NCBI GenBank assembly: GCA_963844845.1
Contig: CAWJPW010000003.1
Location: 558,001-622,000, forward strand
Length of the DNA: 64,000 nucleotides
Reading direction: 5' to 3'
Source: CAWJPW01 sp963844845
GTDB taxonomy: Bacteria; Acidobacteriota; Thermoanaerobaculia; Thermoanaerobaculales; Sulfomarinibacteraceae
Part shown: piece after piece, positions 1 through 8,784 of the stretch
How positions within the stretch are numbered: position 1 is the first letter of the stretch
How the letters are laid out: each line of letters opens with the position of its first letter
Made by a program: the position numbers and the translations under genes
The notes under the pieces: model-generated
Database searches by the model: none
Seen by the model: the letters and a program-made list of their open reading frames with translations, nothing else
What the model was told of the DNA's origin: nothing

Positions 1-264
1 GAGGAACTGCCGCAGGACCATGTCGGCCAGTGGGTAGCCGCATACCACGAGTCGAAAGGTGCGCGTCTCGAGTCGAGACAGAGCCTCGCCCGCACGCCGG
101 GCCTCTTCCACCGCGAGACCACGGCGGGCCAGGAGGGGGCGGAGCCGAGCCTGGAGCTCGCCGTCGAGATCGAGCACCATGGCCAGACCGACCGGCCGCT
201 CCCCATTGCCACCGGCTCCGTCCTTGGAGACGGATCGCCGCCATGGTCCGCTGAGCAGGCGCAT
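1..264 (-). CDS. Receiver-like domain protein, cut by window edge
   Basis: The first 88 residues of a gene that runs off the left edge. The ATG has GGAGG ten bases upstream. After about 25 basic and glycine-rich residues the reading resembles a response-regulator receiver domain: a hydrophobic strand with acidic residues (VGLAMVLDLDGELQARL), a helix, and a second strand with LVVCGYPLADM, where a normal receiver has LVLSDYRLPDM. The phospho-acceptor Asp therefore appears to be Gly, so this may be a pseudo-receiver. The rest of the protein, including any output domain, is outside the window. It is divergent from the thioesterase gene to its right. The family call rests on pattern resemblance only. 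Confidence 0.5.
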   Translation of the reverse strand, partial: MRLLSGPWRRSVSKDGAGGNGERPVGLAMVLDLDGELQARLRPLLARRGLAVEEARRAGEALSRLETRTFRLVVCGYPLADMVLRQFL

Positions 265-437
265 TACAAGACGTCCTCCAAACCTGTCTCAAGGATGCCA
301 TGGTTTACCGCGTGGACAAGGTGATACCGGACACTCCAAGCTCGGGAATCTGAGCATCGAACAACCTGGATCTGAGACGGGTAACGGTCTTCGTGGCACA
401 ATGTCGGCCGGCTGGTACGCTCGAACGGAGGGTGCGC

Positions 438-941
438 ATGAGCTTGGCTCCGGAGCATAGGATCATCCGCCTGTTCGAGACCATCGTACCTTTCGTGCGG
501 TTTCTCGGCATGCGTTTCCTCTCGCTCGAGTCCGGCACCGCGGTGATGGAGATCCCCTTTCGGGAGGAGCTGGTTGGGAACCCGGAGCTGCCGGCTCTGC
601 ACGGCGGTGTGGTTTCCTCGCTGCTCGACACCTGTGGGGGAGCGGCAGTGTGGTCGTTGCTTGGGCGCAACGACCGGGTCTCCACGGTCGACCTGCGGGT
701 GGACTATCTGCGGCCGGCCCGCACCGAGACCCTGCGGGCCCGCGCGGCGGTCGTCCGACTGGGCAACCGCGTTGGGGTGGTGGAGCTGCGCGCCTACCAT
801 CCGGACGACGAGGAGCGGCCGGTGGCCGTGGGAACGGGCGTGTACAACGTCCGGCGCATGGCGGCGGCCGATGGTGCAGCGCTGTGGGCGAAGGTGGAGG
901 AGTCCCCCGCCCCAACCACCGGTGGCGGGGTGGTGAAGTGA
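438..941 (+). CDS. Hotdog-fold thioesterase (PaaI-like)
   Basis: A 167-residue protein of the PaaI/YbgC-type hotdog superfamily, which hydrolyses acyl-CoA or similar thioesters in the cytoplasm. The typical central helix and strand are visible: ELPALHGGVVSSLLDTCGGA, with the HGG turn and the acidic residue of the active site, then a strand with TVDLRVDYLRPA, as in PaaI proteins. I chose the ATG because GGAGG lies about six bases upstream; a GTG 45 bases earlier would add an arginine-rich stretch that looks non-coding. It stands alone, divergent from the receiver-like gene. An octamer repeat starts within its stop codon and is followed by two hairpins. The substrate cannot be told. Confidence 0.82.
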   Translation: MSLAPEHRIIRLFETIVPFVRFLGMRFLSLESGTAVMEIPFREELVGNPELPALHGGVVSSLLDTCGGAAVWSLLGRNDRVSTVDLRVDYLRPARTETLRARAAVVRLGNRVGVVELRAYHPDDEERPVAVGTGVYNVRRMAAADGAALWAKVEESPAPTTGGGVVK

Positions 942-953
942 CGAGGTGATGAG
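938..953 (+). repeat. Octamer tandem repeat, site A (GTGACGAG GTGATGAG)
   Basis: Two direct copies of an 8-bp unit of consensus GTGAYGAR begin inside the thioesterase stop codon. They are followed by a short spacer, ATTGCTCGG and a GC-rich hairpin. The same unit recurs after other genes in the window (about 7.5, 12.7, 12.85 and 52.7 kb). Confidence 0.7.
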
Positions 954-966
954 GGCCGCCCGATTG

Positions 967-1009
967 CTCGGGGCACGCCGCGGAGCCCCGAGGGTGCGGG
1001 AGCACCCTC
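967..1009 (+). terminator. Tandem hairpins after the thioesterase gene
   Basis: Two perfect 8-bp stems overlap by three bases: CTCGGGGC pairs with GCCCCGAG, and GAGGGTGC pairs with GCACCCTC across a GGGA loop. No T-run follows, so intrinsic termination is uncertain. They may instead stabilise the 3' end or form part of the recurring octamer element. Confidence 0.5.
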
Positions 1010-1105
1010 CATTCAGCTGCATGGATGGATGAACGGTGATCGGACGGTCCCCGTCCGCCCTGAGAGCATTGACGCGCCATCCAGAAAGTGTAACGATTCT
1101 ACCTT

Positions 1106-2662
1106 GTGAACGTCTTCACATCGGAGAATTCTGAGACTGAACCCGACGGCGGGATTCCGGCATCACCGGTACCAGGTGAGGCGGAGGCTCAGCGGGCCCT
1201 GGTCGAGCGCCCGCGGTTCAGTGTCGCCGCCCGCATCGTCGCTGTGTTTACGGCGCTGTTCGTGCTTCTCGCCTGCGCCACGGTGGCGATGGTGGTCCTG
1301 CTGGTCCGCCTCAAGCAACAGCAGTCTGCTCTCGAGCGGGCGGCAAACTACGAGTTCGAGATCCAGCAGGCCCGTCGCTTCGAGAAGAACTTCTTGCTCT
1401 ACGGCACCAATCTCGACGACGCGCTGACCAACTTCCAGGCTGCCGACGCCTACGTCGAACGCAACCAGGAGGAGCTTGAAGATGTGCTCGGTGAGCAGCG
1501 GCTCACCGCCATGCACGAGGTGCTGCACGTCTACGGCGACGGCCTCGAGGCCCTCGACCGCCTCACCCACATGGGGATCGGCCCTGGCAGTACCGAGAGA
1601 CTCGCCCTGGAGGCGAGGCTGCGGCGCCACGGCGCCCAGATCGTCGCCGATGCCAGCGCCCTGGTGGATCGCCTGCGTACTGCCATGCACGCGGTGCTGC
1701 ACGCTCTCATGGTGGCGGCCGTGGCCTTCCTGGTGGTGATGTTGCTGACCATGGTTCTGGTGGCCGGTTACTTGACCCGGCTGGTTATCCATCCCCTGCG
1801 CCGCCTCATGGCATACATGGAGCGGATCGGCCACGGTGACTACTCGCCGATCACGCCGGTGCGCCGCTACCGAGACGAGTTCTCGAACGTGGCCATGGCC
1901 ATCAACCGGATGATGCACGAGCTGAAGGTGCACCAGGAGAGACTGGTGCAGTCGGAGAAGATGGCCGTGGTGGGAACGCTCACCTCTGGCATCGCACACG
2001 AGCTCAACAACCCCCTCAACAACATCAGCCTCAACGTGGAGGCACTGATCGAGGACCTCGAGAGCCTGCAGCCGGAGGAGGCGCGTCGCCTTCTCGAGCA
2101 GATCGACACCCAGGTGGAGCGGGCCAGCTCCACGGTGCGGCAGCTCCTCGACTTCACTCGCAAGGACCGGCCGGCCGCCACCTCCGTGGGAATCCCGTGG
2201 CTGGTGGAGTCGACCCTGAAGCTGGTGAGCAGCGAGCTTGCCCTCGGCGACGTGGCGGTGACGCTTGACCTGGATGAGAGCCTGCCCTCGGTGCTGGGCA
2301 ACCCCCGCGCCCTGCAGCAGGTTCTCCTCAATCTCTTCGTCAACGCCTTCCAGGCCATGCCCGATGGCGGGCGCCTCACGGTGCGAGCGCGCGCCGGGGA
2401 GGATGACGGTTTCGTATGCCTGGAGGTCAGCGACACCGGCACGGGGATCCCCGCGGAGGTGTTGTCCAAGATATTCGATCCGTTCTTCACCACCAAAGAG
2501 GCCGGGGAGGGCACCGGTCTGGGCCTCGCAGTGAGCTACAGCATCGTCGAGAAGCACAACGGCCGGCTGACCGTGGCGAGCGAGGTGGGGCGGGGTACCA
2601 CCTTCGCAATGAACCTCCCCGTGGAGAGGGCGGTGGGGCCGGCGTCGGGAGCGAGTCCATGA
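1106..2662 (+). CDS. Membrane sensor histidine kinase (HAMP-HisKA-HATPase)
   Basis: A 518-residue two-component sensor kinase. A membrane segment lies near residues 38-60, followed by a mostly helical, probably periplasmic region of about 130 residues and a second membrane segment near 195-220. A HAMP linker (IHPLRRLMAYMERIGHGDY) leads into a HisKA domain with the phospho-histidine at H298 in GIAHELNNPLN. The catalytic domain shows the N box (NLFVNAFQAM), G1 (DTGTGIP), F box (FDPFFTTKE) and G2 (GTGLGLAVS), so it looks active. The start is a GTG without a clear ribosome site and is the weakest part of the model. Its stop overlaps the next start by four bases (ATGA), coupling it to the TSUP permease. 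The lone receiver protein five genes on is the likely partner. Confidence 0.93.
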   Translation: MNVFTSENSETEPDGGIPASPVPGEAEAQRALVERPRFSVAARIVAVFTALFVLLACATVAMVVLLVRLKQQQSALERAANYEFEIQQARRFEKNFLLYGTNLDDALTNFQAADAYVERNQEELEDVLGEQRLTAMHEVLHVYGDGLEALDRLTHMGIGPGSTERLALEARLRRHGAQIVADASALVDRLRTAMHAVLHALMVAAVAFLVVMLLTMVLVAGYLTRLVIHPLRRLMAYMERIGHGDYSPITPVRRYRDEFSNVAMAINRMMHELKVHQERLVQSEKMAVVGTLTSGIAHELNNPLNNISLNVEALIEDLESLQPEEARRLLEQIDTQVERASSTVRQLLDFTRKDRPAATSVGIPWLVESTLKLVSSELALGDVAVTLDLDESLPSVLGNPRALQQVLLNLFVNAFQAMPDGGRLTVRARAGEDDGFVCLEVSDTGTGIPAEVLSKIFDPFFTTKEAGEGTGLGLAVSYSIVEKHNGRLTVASEVGRGTTFAMNLPVERAVGPASGASP

Positions 2663-3588
2663 ACCTTTCGATCTACCTGCCGATCGCGGGTAACGCGGTC
2701 AACGTCTTTCTCCTGCTTGGTCTGGGCGGACTGGTAGGGTTCCTGTCGGGGCTCTTCGGTGTTGGCGGCGGCTTCCTCATGACCCCGCTGCTCATCATGA
2801 TCGGGGTGCCGGCGACGATTGCCGCCGCCTCGGACTCCAACCAGATCGTGGCCGCGTCGGCCTCGGGGACCTACGCCCACGCCCGTGCGGGGTCCGTGGA
2901 CTTCCGCATGGGGCTGCTGCTCCTGGTGGGCGGTGTGGCCGGCGGCACGGTGGGTGTCTGGCTCATCAAGCTGCTGCGCAGCCTCGGTCAGGCCGACTTC
3001 GTCATCACGGTGACCTACGTGGTGATGTTGGGCGGGATCGGCAGCTACATGTTCTTCGAGAGCCTCCAGGGGCTGCGGGGCACGCGGGAGCGCCGGCCGG
3101 GCGCTGGCGACTCGGGGCCGTCGGCGGTCGCCCGCCTGATGGACGCACTCCCTCTCAAGGTCCACTTTGCTCGCTCCAACGTCACTTTTTCTGCCCTGCT
3201 GCCGCTCTTCTTCGGTGTTCTGGTGGGTGCCCTGGCCGCGGTCATGGGAGTGGGCGGCGGCTTCATCATGGTGCCCGTGATGGTCTATCTCCTGCGCATG
3301 CCCATGCACGTGGTGGTGGGCACCAGCCTGTTCCAGATCCTCGCCACCTGCATCAACGTCACCATTCTCCAGGCCAAGGTGAACCACACCGTCGACGTGG
3401 TGCTGGCCCTCATCCTGCTGGTGGGCTCGGTGGTAGGGGCCCAGATCGGCGCCAAGGTGAGCACCCGACTGCGTGCCGACCAGCTCAAGATCCTCATGGC
3501 GGTCATCGTTCTGGTGGTAATGGTCAAGATGCTCGCTGGCCTTCTCATGCGGCCGGACATCATGCTGACGTACGTGGGGGGGCACTGA
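2659..3588 (+). CDS. TauE/SafE (TSUP) family membrane permease
   Basis: A 309-residue inner-membrane protein of the sulfite exporter TauE/SafE family, which moves small, often sulfur-containing anions. The family's internal duplication is clear: LFGVGGGFLMTPLL near the N-terminus and VMGVGGGFIMVPVM in the second half, each followed by a helical bundle, with a hydrophilic loop between the halves around residues 145-170. The ATG overlaps the kinase stop. The next gene encodes a TIGR02186-type protein, a frequent partner of TSUP proteins, which supports the assignment. The substrate is unknown. Being co-transcribed with a sensor kinase suggests regulated export or a sensing role. Confidence 0.88.
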   Translation: MNLSIYLPIAGNAVNVFLLLGLGGLVGFLSGLFGVGGGFLMTPLLIMIGVPATIAAASDSNQIVAASASGTYAHARAGSVDFRMGLLLLVGGVAGGTVGVWLIKLLRSLGQADFVITVTYVVMLGGIGSYMFFESLQGLRGTRERRPGAGDSGPSAVARLMDALPLKVHFARSNVTFSALLPLFFGVLVGALAAVMGVGGGFIMVPVMVYLLRMPMHVVVGTSLFQILATCINVTILQAKVNHTVDVVLALILLVGSVVGAQIGAKVSTRLRADQLKILMAVIVLVVMVKMLAGLLMRPDIMLTYVGGH

Positions 3589-3592
3589 CGCC

Positions 3593-4441
3593 ATGGCGAA
3601 CCCCGAAACCCGCGTACCACAGAGCTTGGTCCGCCACGGCCGAAGCAGAATGACGCTGCTGGGTGTCGCCCTGGCAACCGCCGTCGCCGGACCTGCCGCC
3701 GCGCAGACCGGCGCCCCGGCCCGCGTCCCCCTGAGCCCCACAGTCGTCGTCACCCCCGCCGAAGTCCAGCTCAACCTCTTCTACCGTGGCGCCACCCTGC
3801 ACGTGCAGGGCTGGGTGCCGGCCGGACACGGGGCGGCAGTGCTGTGCTCCGGGGCTGAGCAGCGCCTCCACCTCAAGCGCAAGGGCCGCGTCTGGGGTAT
3901 GTGGATGAACGCCGGCGAGGTGACCTTCGCCGGCGTACCCTCGGTGTACCTGCTCAGGACCTCGGCAAGCCTGGGCGGCCTCGCCCCGGCCGGGGTGCTG
4001 CGGGGGGCGGCGCTGGGCTATGACGGTCTGCGGGAGCAGGTGGCCCGCGCCCAGGGCACGGTTGAGGAGGATCTCCAGCTGTTTCCCGAGCTGGTGCGGT
4101 TGAAGGAGCACGAGGGCGTGTTCCAGGTCGACGAGGGCTCGCTGCGCCTGGTGCCCGCGGGTCACGGCCTGGACACCTTCACGACCGCATTCTTCCTGCC
4201 GGCGCGCGTGCCCCCGGCGGCCTACGAGGTCCGCCTCTACACACTCCACGATCACACCGTCGAGCAGGTGAGCCGGGCGACCACGATCCTCCGGCCGTCG
4301 GGGGTGGCGGCGTTCATTACCGCCACCGCAAAAAACCGAGGGCTGCTTTACGGTATCGTCGCGGTGCTGGTGGCCATGGCCGCCGGTCTGCTCACCGGCC
4401 TGCTGTTCGGCCTCGGTGGCAAGCGAGGCCACGCCCACTGA
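3593..4441 (+). CDS. TIGR02186 / Alph_Pro_TM family membrane-anchored protein
   Basis: A 282-residue exported protein with an N-terminal signal segment ending near AAAQTGA. A long non-cytoplasmic region and one C-terminal membrane helix (GIVAVLVAMAAGLLTGLLFG) with a short basic tail follow. Two stretches match the family: an opening strand (VTPAEVQLNLFYRGATL) and LHLKRKGRVWGMWMNAGEVT followed by VPSVYLL, like the 'KGRVAGIWVN...VPSFY' pattern of TIGR02186 proteins. Members commonly sit beside TauE/SafE permeases, as here, but their biochemical role is not established. It starts five bases after the permease stop, inside the same operon. An accessory role for the permease is inference. Confidence 0.72.
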   Translation: MANPETRVPQSLVRHGRSRMTLLGVALATAVAGPAAAQTGAPARVPLSPTVVVTPAEVQLNLFYRGATLHVQGWVPAGHGAAVLCSGAEQRLHLKRKGRVWGMWMNAGEVTFAGVPSVYLLRTSASLGGLAPAGVLRGAALGYDGLREQVARAQGTVEEDLQLFPELVRLKEHEGVFQVDEGSLRLVPAGHGLDTFTTAFFLPARVPPAAYEVRLYTLHDHTVEQVSRATTILRPSGVAAFITATAKNRGLLYGIVAVLVAMAAGLLTGLLFGLGGKRGHAH

Positions 4442-4481
4442 GCCCCCGGCCGGGGGGCGCACAACGCGAAGGGGCGGGGAG

Positions 4482-7079
4482 ATGGGATCGCTCTGGCGAA
4501 GGTTGTTTCCGAGGCAGGAGGGCGCCACGACGGCGGACACGCTGCGGCGCCGACTGGATGACCTGCGCCACCTGGTGGACGAGAACAACCGCGTGCTCGA
4601 GCTCATCGCCCGGGCCGGCGAGATGCTGGGCGGTGAGTACATCTTCGACCGCAACACACTGGTCGCCTTGGCCAGCGACCTCGAGGATGCCACTCGGGAG
4701 GTGGTGTTCGACCTCAACGCCATCACGGGTGGTCGCTACCCGCAGCTGGCGGATGCCGTCAGACGCGTGAGCAGTGCGGTGGAGGCCGAGCTCGAGCAGC
4801 GGGTCTTCGTACCCGAAGCCGAGCTGGTCATCCCCCTCACCGAGGTCGGCGAGGAGTTGGCCGACGCGGTGGGCGAGAAGATGGCCCGTCTCGGCGCGCT
4901 GCAGCGGCTCGACGACTGCAGCACACCGCTTGGCTTCGTGGTGAGCGCTCACGCGTGCCAGCGCCTGCTCGCCGAGGCTGGTGCGATCGCACTCGCGGAG
5001 CGGGTGGACGCCGCCTGGGCCGCGGCGAGTGCCACCGAGAGGGCGGCCTTCGCCTCCGATCTGCGTCGCCGGGTGCTTGAGGCGCCGCTGCCTCGCGACC
5101 TGGCACGCGCCCTGCGGCGAGGCCTGGCGGCCTTGCGGCGGCGGGGGGCAGACGGAGGATTGGCGGTACGGTCCAGCGCCCTCGGCGAGGACGGCGAGAT
5201 GAGCTTTGCCGGTCAGTACGAGACCGTCCTCGGCGTGGCGCCCGACGGTGTGGAGAACGCAGTGCGCCAGGTGGTCGCCAGCCTGTATGCCCCGGGGGTG
5301 ATGAGCTACCGTGCCGAGGCCGGTCTGCATCCGGCCCGCGCCGCCATGGCTGTGGGCGTCCTGGCCATGGTGCCGGCGCGCGCCAGCGGCGTGGCGTACA
5401 CCCTGGACCCCGTCTCTCCCGATACAGAGCGCATGGTTGTGGCGGCCGCCTGCGGTCTTGGGCGCGCGGTGGTGGAAGGAGCGACGCCGGTAGACCGCTT
5501 CGAGGTGGCGCGTGAGGCCCCACACGCGGTGCTGAGCCGCCGCCTGGCGCACAAGCAGGCCATGGACGTGGTGACTCGGCGAGGCGGAGTGGAACGGCGG
5601 GGCGTACCCGAGGAGGAGCGCGGGCAGCCCGCGGTGAGCGACGAGGAGCTCGGTCGAGTGGCCGCGGTGGCGCTCTCCATCGAGCGCTATATGAAGTCGG
5701 CGCAGGATGTCGAGTGGGCGATCGACGACGACGGGCGCCTCTTCATCCTGCAGACCCGTCCGCTGCGCCTCGGCGTTCGCTCCCCCGCTGCCCACCGCGA
5801 CCTCGCTGAGGCGACCAGCCGCCATCGGGTGCTCCTCGAGGGCCGCGGCCTGGTGGCCTGTCGTGGCATCGCAGCGGGTCCGGTGCGACTTGTCATGGGC
5901 GGCGGCGACCTCGATGCGCTTCCCCGCAACGCAGTGATCGTGGCGCGGACCTCCTCGCCTCGGCTCGCGGCGGCCGTTGCTCGGGCGGCGGCGGTGATCA
6001 CCGACATCGGTACCACGACCGGACACCTGGCGGCCATCACACGGGAGTTCCGGATACCGGCCATCGTCGATGCCGGCAACGCCACCGAGCTCCTCGCCGG
6101 TGTCGGCGAGGTGACCGTCGACACCGAGGAGAACGTGGTCTACGAAGGCCGGGTGGACGAGCTGATCGATTATCAGCTCCTGCGGGAGGCGAGCTTCGTG
6201 GACGCGCCGGAGTTCCGGCTGCTGCGGCGAATGCTCAAGCGCATCGCTCCCCTTTACCTTCGCGATCCGCGAGGGTCCGAGTTCTTCCCACAGTACTGTC
6301 GTACCTACCACGACATCATCCGCTTCGCTCACGAGAAGGCGATGGAGGAGCTGGCCGAGGGCTCACGCCTGAGCCCCCGGCCGGGGAACCCGCACGTACG
6401 CCGCCTCGAGCTCCCGGTACCCCTCGACCTCATCGTCGTCGATCTCGGAGGCGGGCTCACCGGCTCCGCGGTGGATCGCGTCGTGCGGCTCGACCAGGTG
6501 CGCTCGCGACCCCTGCAGGTGCTGGCGGAGGGGCTGACCACGGAAGGCGTGTGGGCCACCGGGCCCGCCGACATGGACCTCCAGGGCTTCATGTCCAGCC
6601 TCACGCGCTCTCAGGCACTCACCGACCAGCTGGCGCTGCGCCCCGAGCTCAATGTGGCCGTGGTCACGCGTGACTACCTCAATCTCAACCTCCGTCTCGG
6701 GTATCACTTCAACATCATCGACTGCGTGCTGGGTCCAGACCGCAGCCACAACTCCATCTACTTCCGCTTCGCCGGAGGAGTCACCGAGCTCACCCGCCGC
6801 TCGCGCCGCTCGCGCGTGCTGCGCGGTATCCTGGAAGCGTATGACTTCGTGGTGGAGGGGGAAGGTGACCTGGTGGTGGCGCGGGTGAAGAAGCTGCCCA
6901 ATGCGGCCATGACCGAGCGTCTCTTGATGCTCGGTCGGCTCATCGGCTTCACACGCCAGCTCGACATCCTGCTGCGCGACGACGACATCGTCGACGAGTG
7001 TGTGGAGAGCTTCCTCGACGGTCGCTACGCAGCGATCCTCGAGCGCGGGCGCGGTACAGAGGAGCCACGACATCCATGA
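4482..7079 (+). CDS. PEP-synthase-like phosphotransferase without PEP-binding barrel (paralog 1)
   Basis: A 865-residue protein. A helical N-terminal region of about 110 residues is followed by an ATP-grasp domain like that of pyruvate phosphate dikinase/PEP synthase. The latter has RSSALGEDGEMSFAGQ near residue 230 and the terminal DVEWAIDD...ILQTRPL near 420. A swiveling phospho-histidine domain follows, with H515 in TTTGHLAAITREFRIPAI. The usual C-terminal TIM barrel that binds PEP or pyruvate is absent. In its place is a region of about 290 residues marked by TRDYLNLNLRLGYHFNIID and FRFAGG, shared with the paralog near 10-12.7 kb. By analogy with rifampin phosphotransferase, it should use ATP to charge the histidine and pass phosphate to an unknown acceptor. 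The ATG with an upstream G-rich stretch was preferred over a GTG inside the previous gene. It is the fourth gene of the kinase operon. Confidence 0.78.
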   Translation: MGSLWRRLFPRQEGATTADTLRRRLDDLRHLVDENNRVLELIARAGEMLGGEYIFDRNTLVALASDLEDATREVVFDLNAITGGRYPQLADAVRRVSSAVEAELEQRVFVPEAELVIPLTEVGEELADAVGEKMARLGALQRLDDCSTPLGFVVSAHACQRLLAEAGAIALAERVDAAWAAASATERAAFASDLRRRVLEAPLPRDLARALRRGLAALRRRGADGGLAVRSSALGEDGEMSFAGQYETVLGVAPDGVENAVRQVVASLYAPGVMSYRAEAGLHPARAAMAVGVLAMVPARASGVAYTLDPVSPDTERMVVAAACGLGRAVVEGATPVDRFEVAREAPHAVLSRRLAHKQAMDVVTRRGGVERRGVPEEERGQPAVSDEELGRVAAVALSIERYMKSAQDVEWAIDDDGRLFILQTRPLRLGVRSPAAHRDLAEATSRHRVLLEGRGLVACRGIAAGPVRLVMGGGDLDALPRNAVIVARTSSPRLAAAVARAAAVITDIGTTTGHLAAITREFRIPAIVDAGNATELLAGVGEVTVDTEENVVYEGRVDELIDYQLLREASFVDAPEFRLLRRMLKRIAPLYLRDPRGSEFFPQYCRTYHDIIRFAHEKAMEELAEGSRLSPRPGNPHVRRLELPVPLDLIVVDLGGGLTGSAVDRVVRLDQVRSRPLQVLAEGLTTEGVWATGPADMDLQGFMSSLTRSQALTDQLALRPELNVAVVTRDYLNLNLRLGYHFNIIDCVLGPDRSHNSIYFRFAGGVTELTRRSRRSRVLRGILEAYDFVVEGEGDLVVARVKKLPNAAMTERLLMLGRLIGFTRQLDILLRDDDIVDECVESFLDGRYAAILERGRGTEEPRHP

Positions 7080-7127
7080 GCGGCGGTCGCGGACAGGGCC
7101 GCACAGCGAATGGGAGGGGGGAACGAC

Positions 7128-7502
7128 ATGAAGGCGGGGCGCAAGGTCCTGGTGCTCGACGACGAGCCAATCGTGTGCGAGCGGCTCAAGCCGGCCCTCG
7201 AGAAGCTCGGTTTCGAGGTGGAGACCTACACAGACAGCCAGGCGGGCATTGACCGCCTCACCGAGGAGCACTTCGACGTGCTCGTCACCGACCTCAAGAT
7301 GAAGGGTCCCGACGGTCTCGACGTGCTGCGATTCGTGCGAGAGCATGCCCCGACCACCAAGGTGGTGGTCATCACCGGCTTCGCCACTGTCGAGACCGCG
7401 CGCGAGGCGATGCGCGGCGGTGCCGTGGACTTCATCGCCAAGCCCTTCAAGATCGGTCAGTTGAGAGACCTGATCCTCAAGCTGACGGCTGACTCACCCT
7501 GA
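7128..7502 (+). CDS. Single-domain response regulator receiver
   Basis: A 124-residue stand-alone receiver domain with no output domain. The acidic pair is D11/D12, the phospho-acceptor D55 sits in VLVTDLKMKGPDGLDVL, the switch threonine in VVITGFAT and the conserved lysine in AKPFK, so phosphorylation should be intact. The chosen ATG has GGAGGGGGG six bases upstream; an in-frame ATG 18 bases earlier lacks this. It ends the operon that starts with the sensor kinase, its likely phosphodonor. Without a DNA-binding domain it probably acts by protein contact, perhaps on the PEP-synthase-like proteins; that last point is inference. Confidence 0.9.
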   Translation: MKAGRKVLVLDDEPIVCERLKPALEKLGFEVETYTDSQAGIDRLTEEHFDVLVTDLKMKGPDGLDVLRFVREHAPTTKVVVITGFATVETAREAMRGGAVDFIAKPFKIGQLRDLILKLTADSP

Positions 7503-7506
7503 CTTG

Positions 7507-7522
7507 GTGACGGGGTGATGAA
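7507..7522 (+). repeat. Octamer tandem repeat, site B (GTGACGGG GTGATGAA)
   Basis: Two copies of the GTGAYGRR unit begin four bases after the response regulator stop codon, in the gap before a convergent gene. This is the same family as sites near 0.94, 12.7, 12.85 and 52.7 kb. Confidence 0.6.
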
Positions 7523-7579
7523 GGTCCCCCTCCCGCTCGCCCTCTCGTGACGACGACCTCGATTCCCGTCGCCCGCGGA

Positions 7580-8392
7580 CTACACGGTGTACTCGGGGGC
7601 GGCGAGGTTGCGGTCGTCGATTTCGCGGACACCGTCGACGTCGCGGGCCACCTCCAGTACTGCATCCACCATGCTCGCCGGGCGTAGCCGGCCGCGCAGC
7701 GCAACCACTCCGTCGTCAGCGCTCACCGCCACTTCAGCGGCGGCGGTATGGTGATCCGCGGCGAGGGCGGCGCGGACGCGGCTCTCCAGGAGGAGATCGG
7801 CCATGGCGCGGCGGCTGGGCTCGGTGGCCGAGAACTCGGGCCGCCGGGCCATTGCCACGGTGGCCTCCACCGCACCCTCGAGGGTGAGGGTGCGGAGATT
7901 GAGCGTGAGGTCGTAAAGGTTGGGATCGAGCCAGTCGACACCGTAGAGCTTGCGAGTCCAGCTCTCTCGCTGGTGATCGGCCTCCTCGACGTAGCGGGCG
8001 GCCTCGGCGCGGCTCGTGCCGAGGCGCTCCATGGCCACCTCGACGCGGTGCCCCACGGGGGCAATGAGCCGCACGCAGAGCAGATGGTCGATGCCGCCCA
8101 GCAGCAGGTGGCCGGCGTTGCCCTCGTAGACCAGGTCGTCAGCGGCGGCGCGCTCGCAGAGCGCCGCCTGTACGAAGGCCAGGTAGCGGCGCCGCCCGAG
8201 GGTAAGACGGTCCCAGAAGCTCGGGGCCTCGAGGAGCGCTTCCTGGAGCTGCGCCTCGGGTACGCCGTGGCGGGCCGCCGCGTGGAGGAGGTCCTCCCGA
8301 CCGAAGAGGTCGAAACCGAGCTCAGCGGCGACGCGCTCGGCGAGCGCCCGCCCTTCGCTTCCCGGACCTCGGGAGATGGTCACTATCGGCAT
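7580..8392 (-). CDS. Cytidylate-kinase-like protein with C-terminal BON domain
   Basis: A 270-residue cytoplasmic protein. The first ~190 residues match the cytidylate-kinase-like family: MPIVTISRGPGSEGRALAER is a P-loop-type start (GPGSEGRALA in place of GxGKS), then FGREDLLHAAARHGV, DDLVYEGNAGHLLL, and helices with RVEVAMERLGTSRAEAARYV and DHQRESWTRKLYGVDW. The last ~65 residues resemble a BON domain (VSADDGVVALRGRL...VLEVARDVDGVREIDD). Families of this kind often occur beside PEP/pyruvate-binding-domain genes and TSUP genes, as here. It may phosphorylate a small molecule or be regulatory; its P-loop lacks the usual Lys, so activity is unproven. GGAGG lies six bases before the ATG. It converges with the receiver gene and diverges from the second paralog. 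Confidence 0.75.
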   Translation of the reverse strand: MPIVTISRGPGSEGRALAERVAAELGFDLFGREDLLHAAARHGVPEAQLQEALLEAPSFWDRLTLGRRRYLAFVQAALCERAAADDLVYEGNAGHLLLGGIDHLLCVRLIAPVGHRVEVAMERLGTSRAEAARYVEEADHQRESWTRKLYGVDWLDPNLYDLTLNLRTLTLEGAVEATVAMARRPEFSATEPSRRAMADLLLESRVRAALAADHHTAAAEVAVSADDGVVALRGRLRPASMVDAVLEVARDVDGVREIDDRNLAAPEYTV

Positions 8393-8784
8393 GACGAGCC
8401 TCCGATCACGATGAAGCGCAACTGGCCTTGTCGCGGTTTCCGACTCGATGGTGCGCCGCCCTCGCCGCCTTCGTCAAGAGCGCGTCCCGAGACTGCGGGG
8501 TGTACCATGGCGCCAGAGCGACTTCCAGGAGCAGAGTGTGCGCCCAGCCTGCACGACTCATCGGGGTTCGTCATGAGGCCGGTGCACAGCCGTGCGTAGT
8601 GGGACCTCGAGCCGAGGAGTGCGGACGCGTGATCGACGGCATCGGAGGGGTCGCGTCTGCGCCGCAGGACCCGCGGAGGGGGCGGCGGGGCCGCGTAGCG
8701 GCCCGCGAGGGCTGGAGCATGCCGAGGTGAGAAGGCACAGCCGAGTGCGGTGCATCACCGGCGGGAGAAGATGTCTGGTGAGTG
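8393..8784. other. Divergent intergenic region, about 390 bp
   Basis: It separates the kinase-like gene (leftward) from paralog 2 (rightward) and should hold both promoters. I see no convincing -35/-10 pair and no coding pattern. A perfect GC-rich hairpin (GGGCCGC, loop GTA, GCGGCCC) lies at 8688-8704. Confidence 0.4.
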
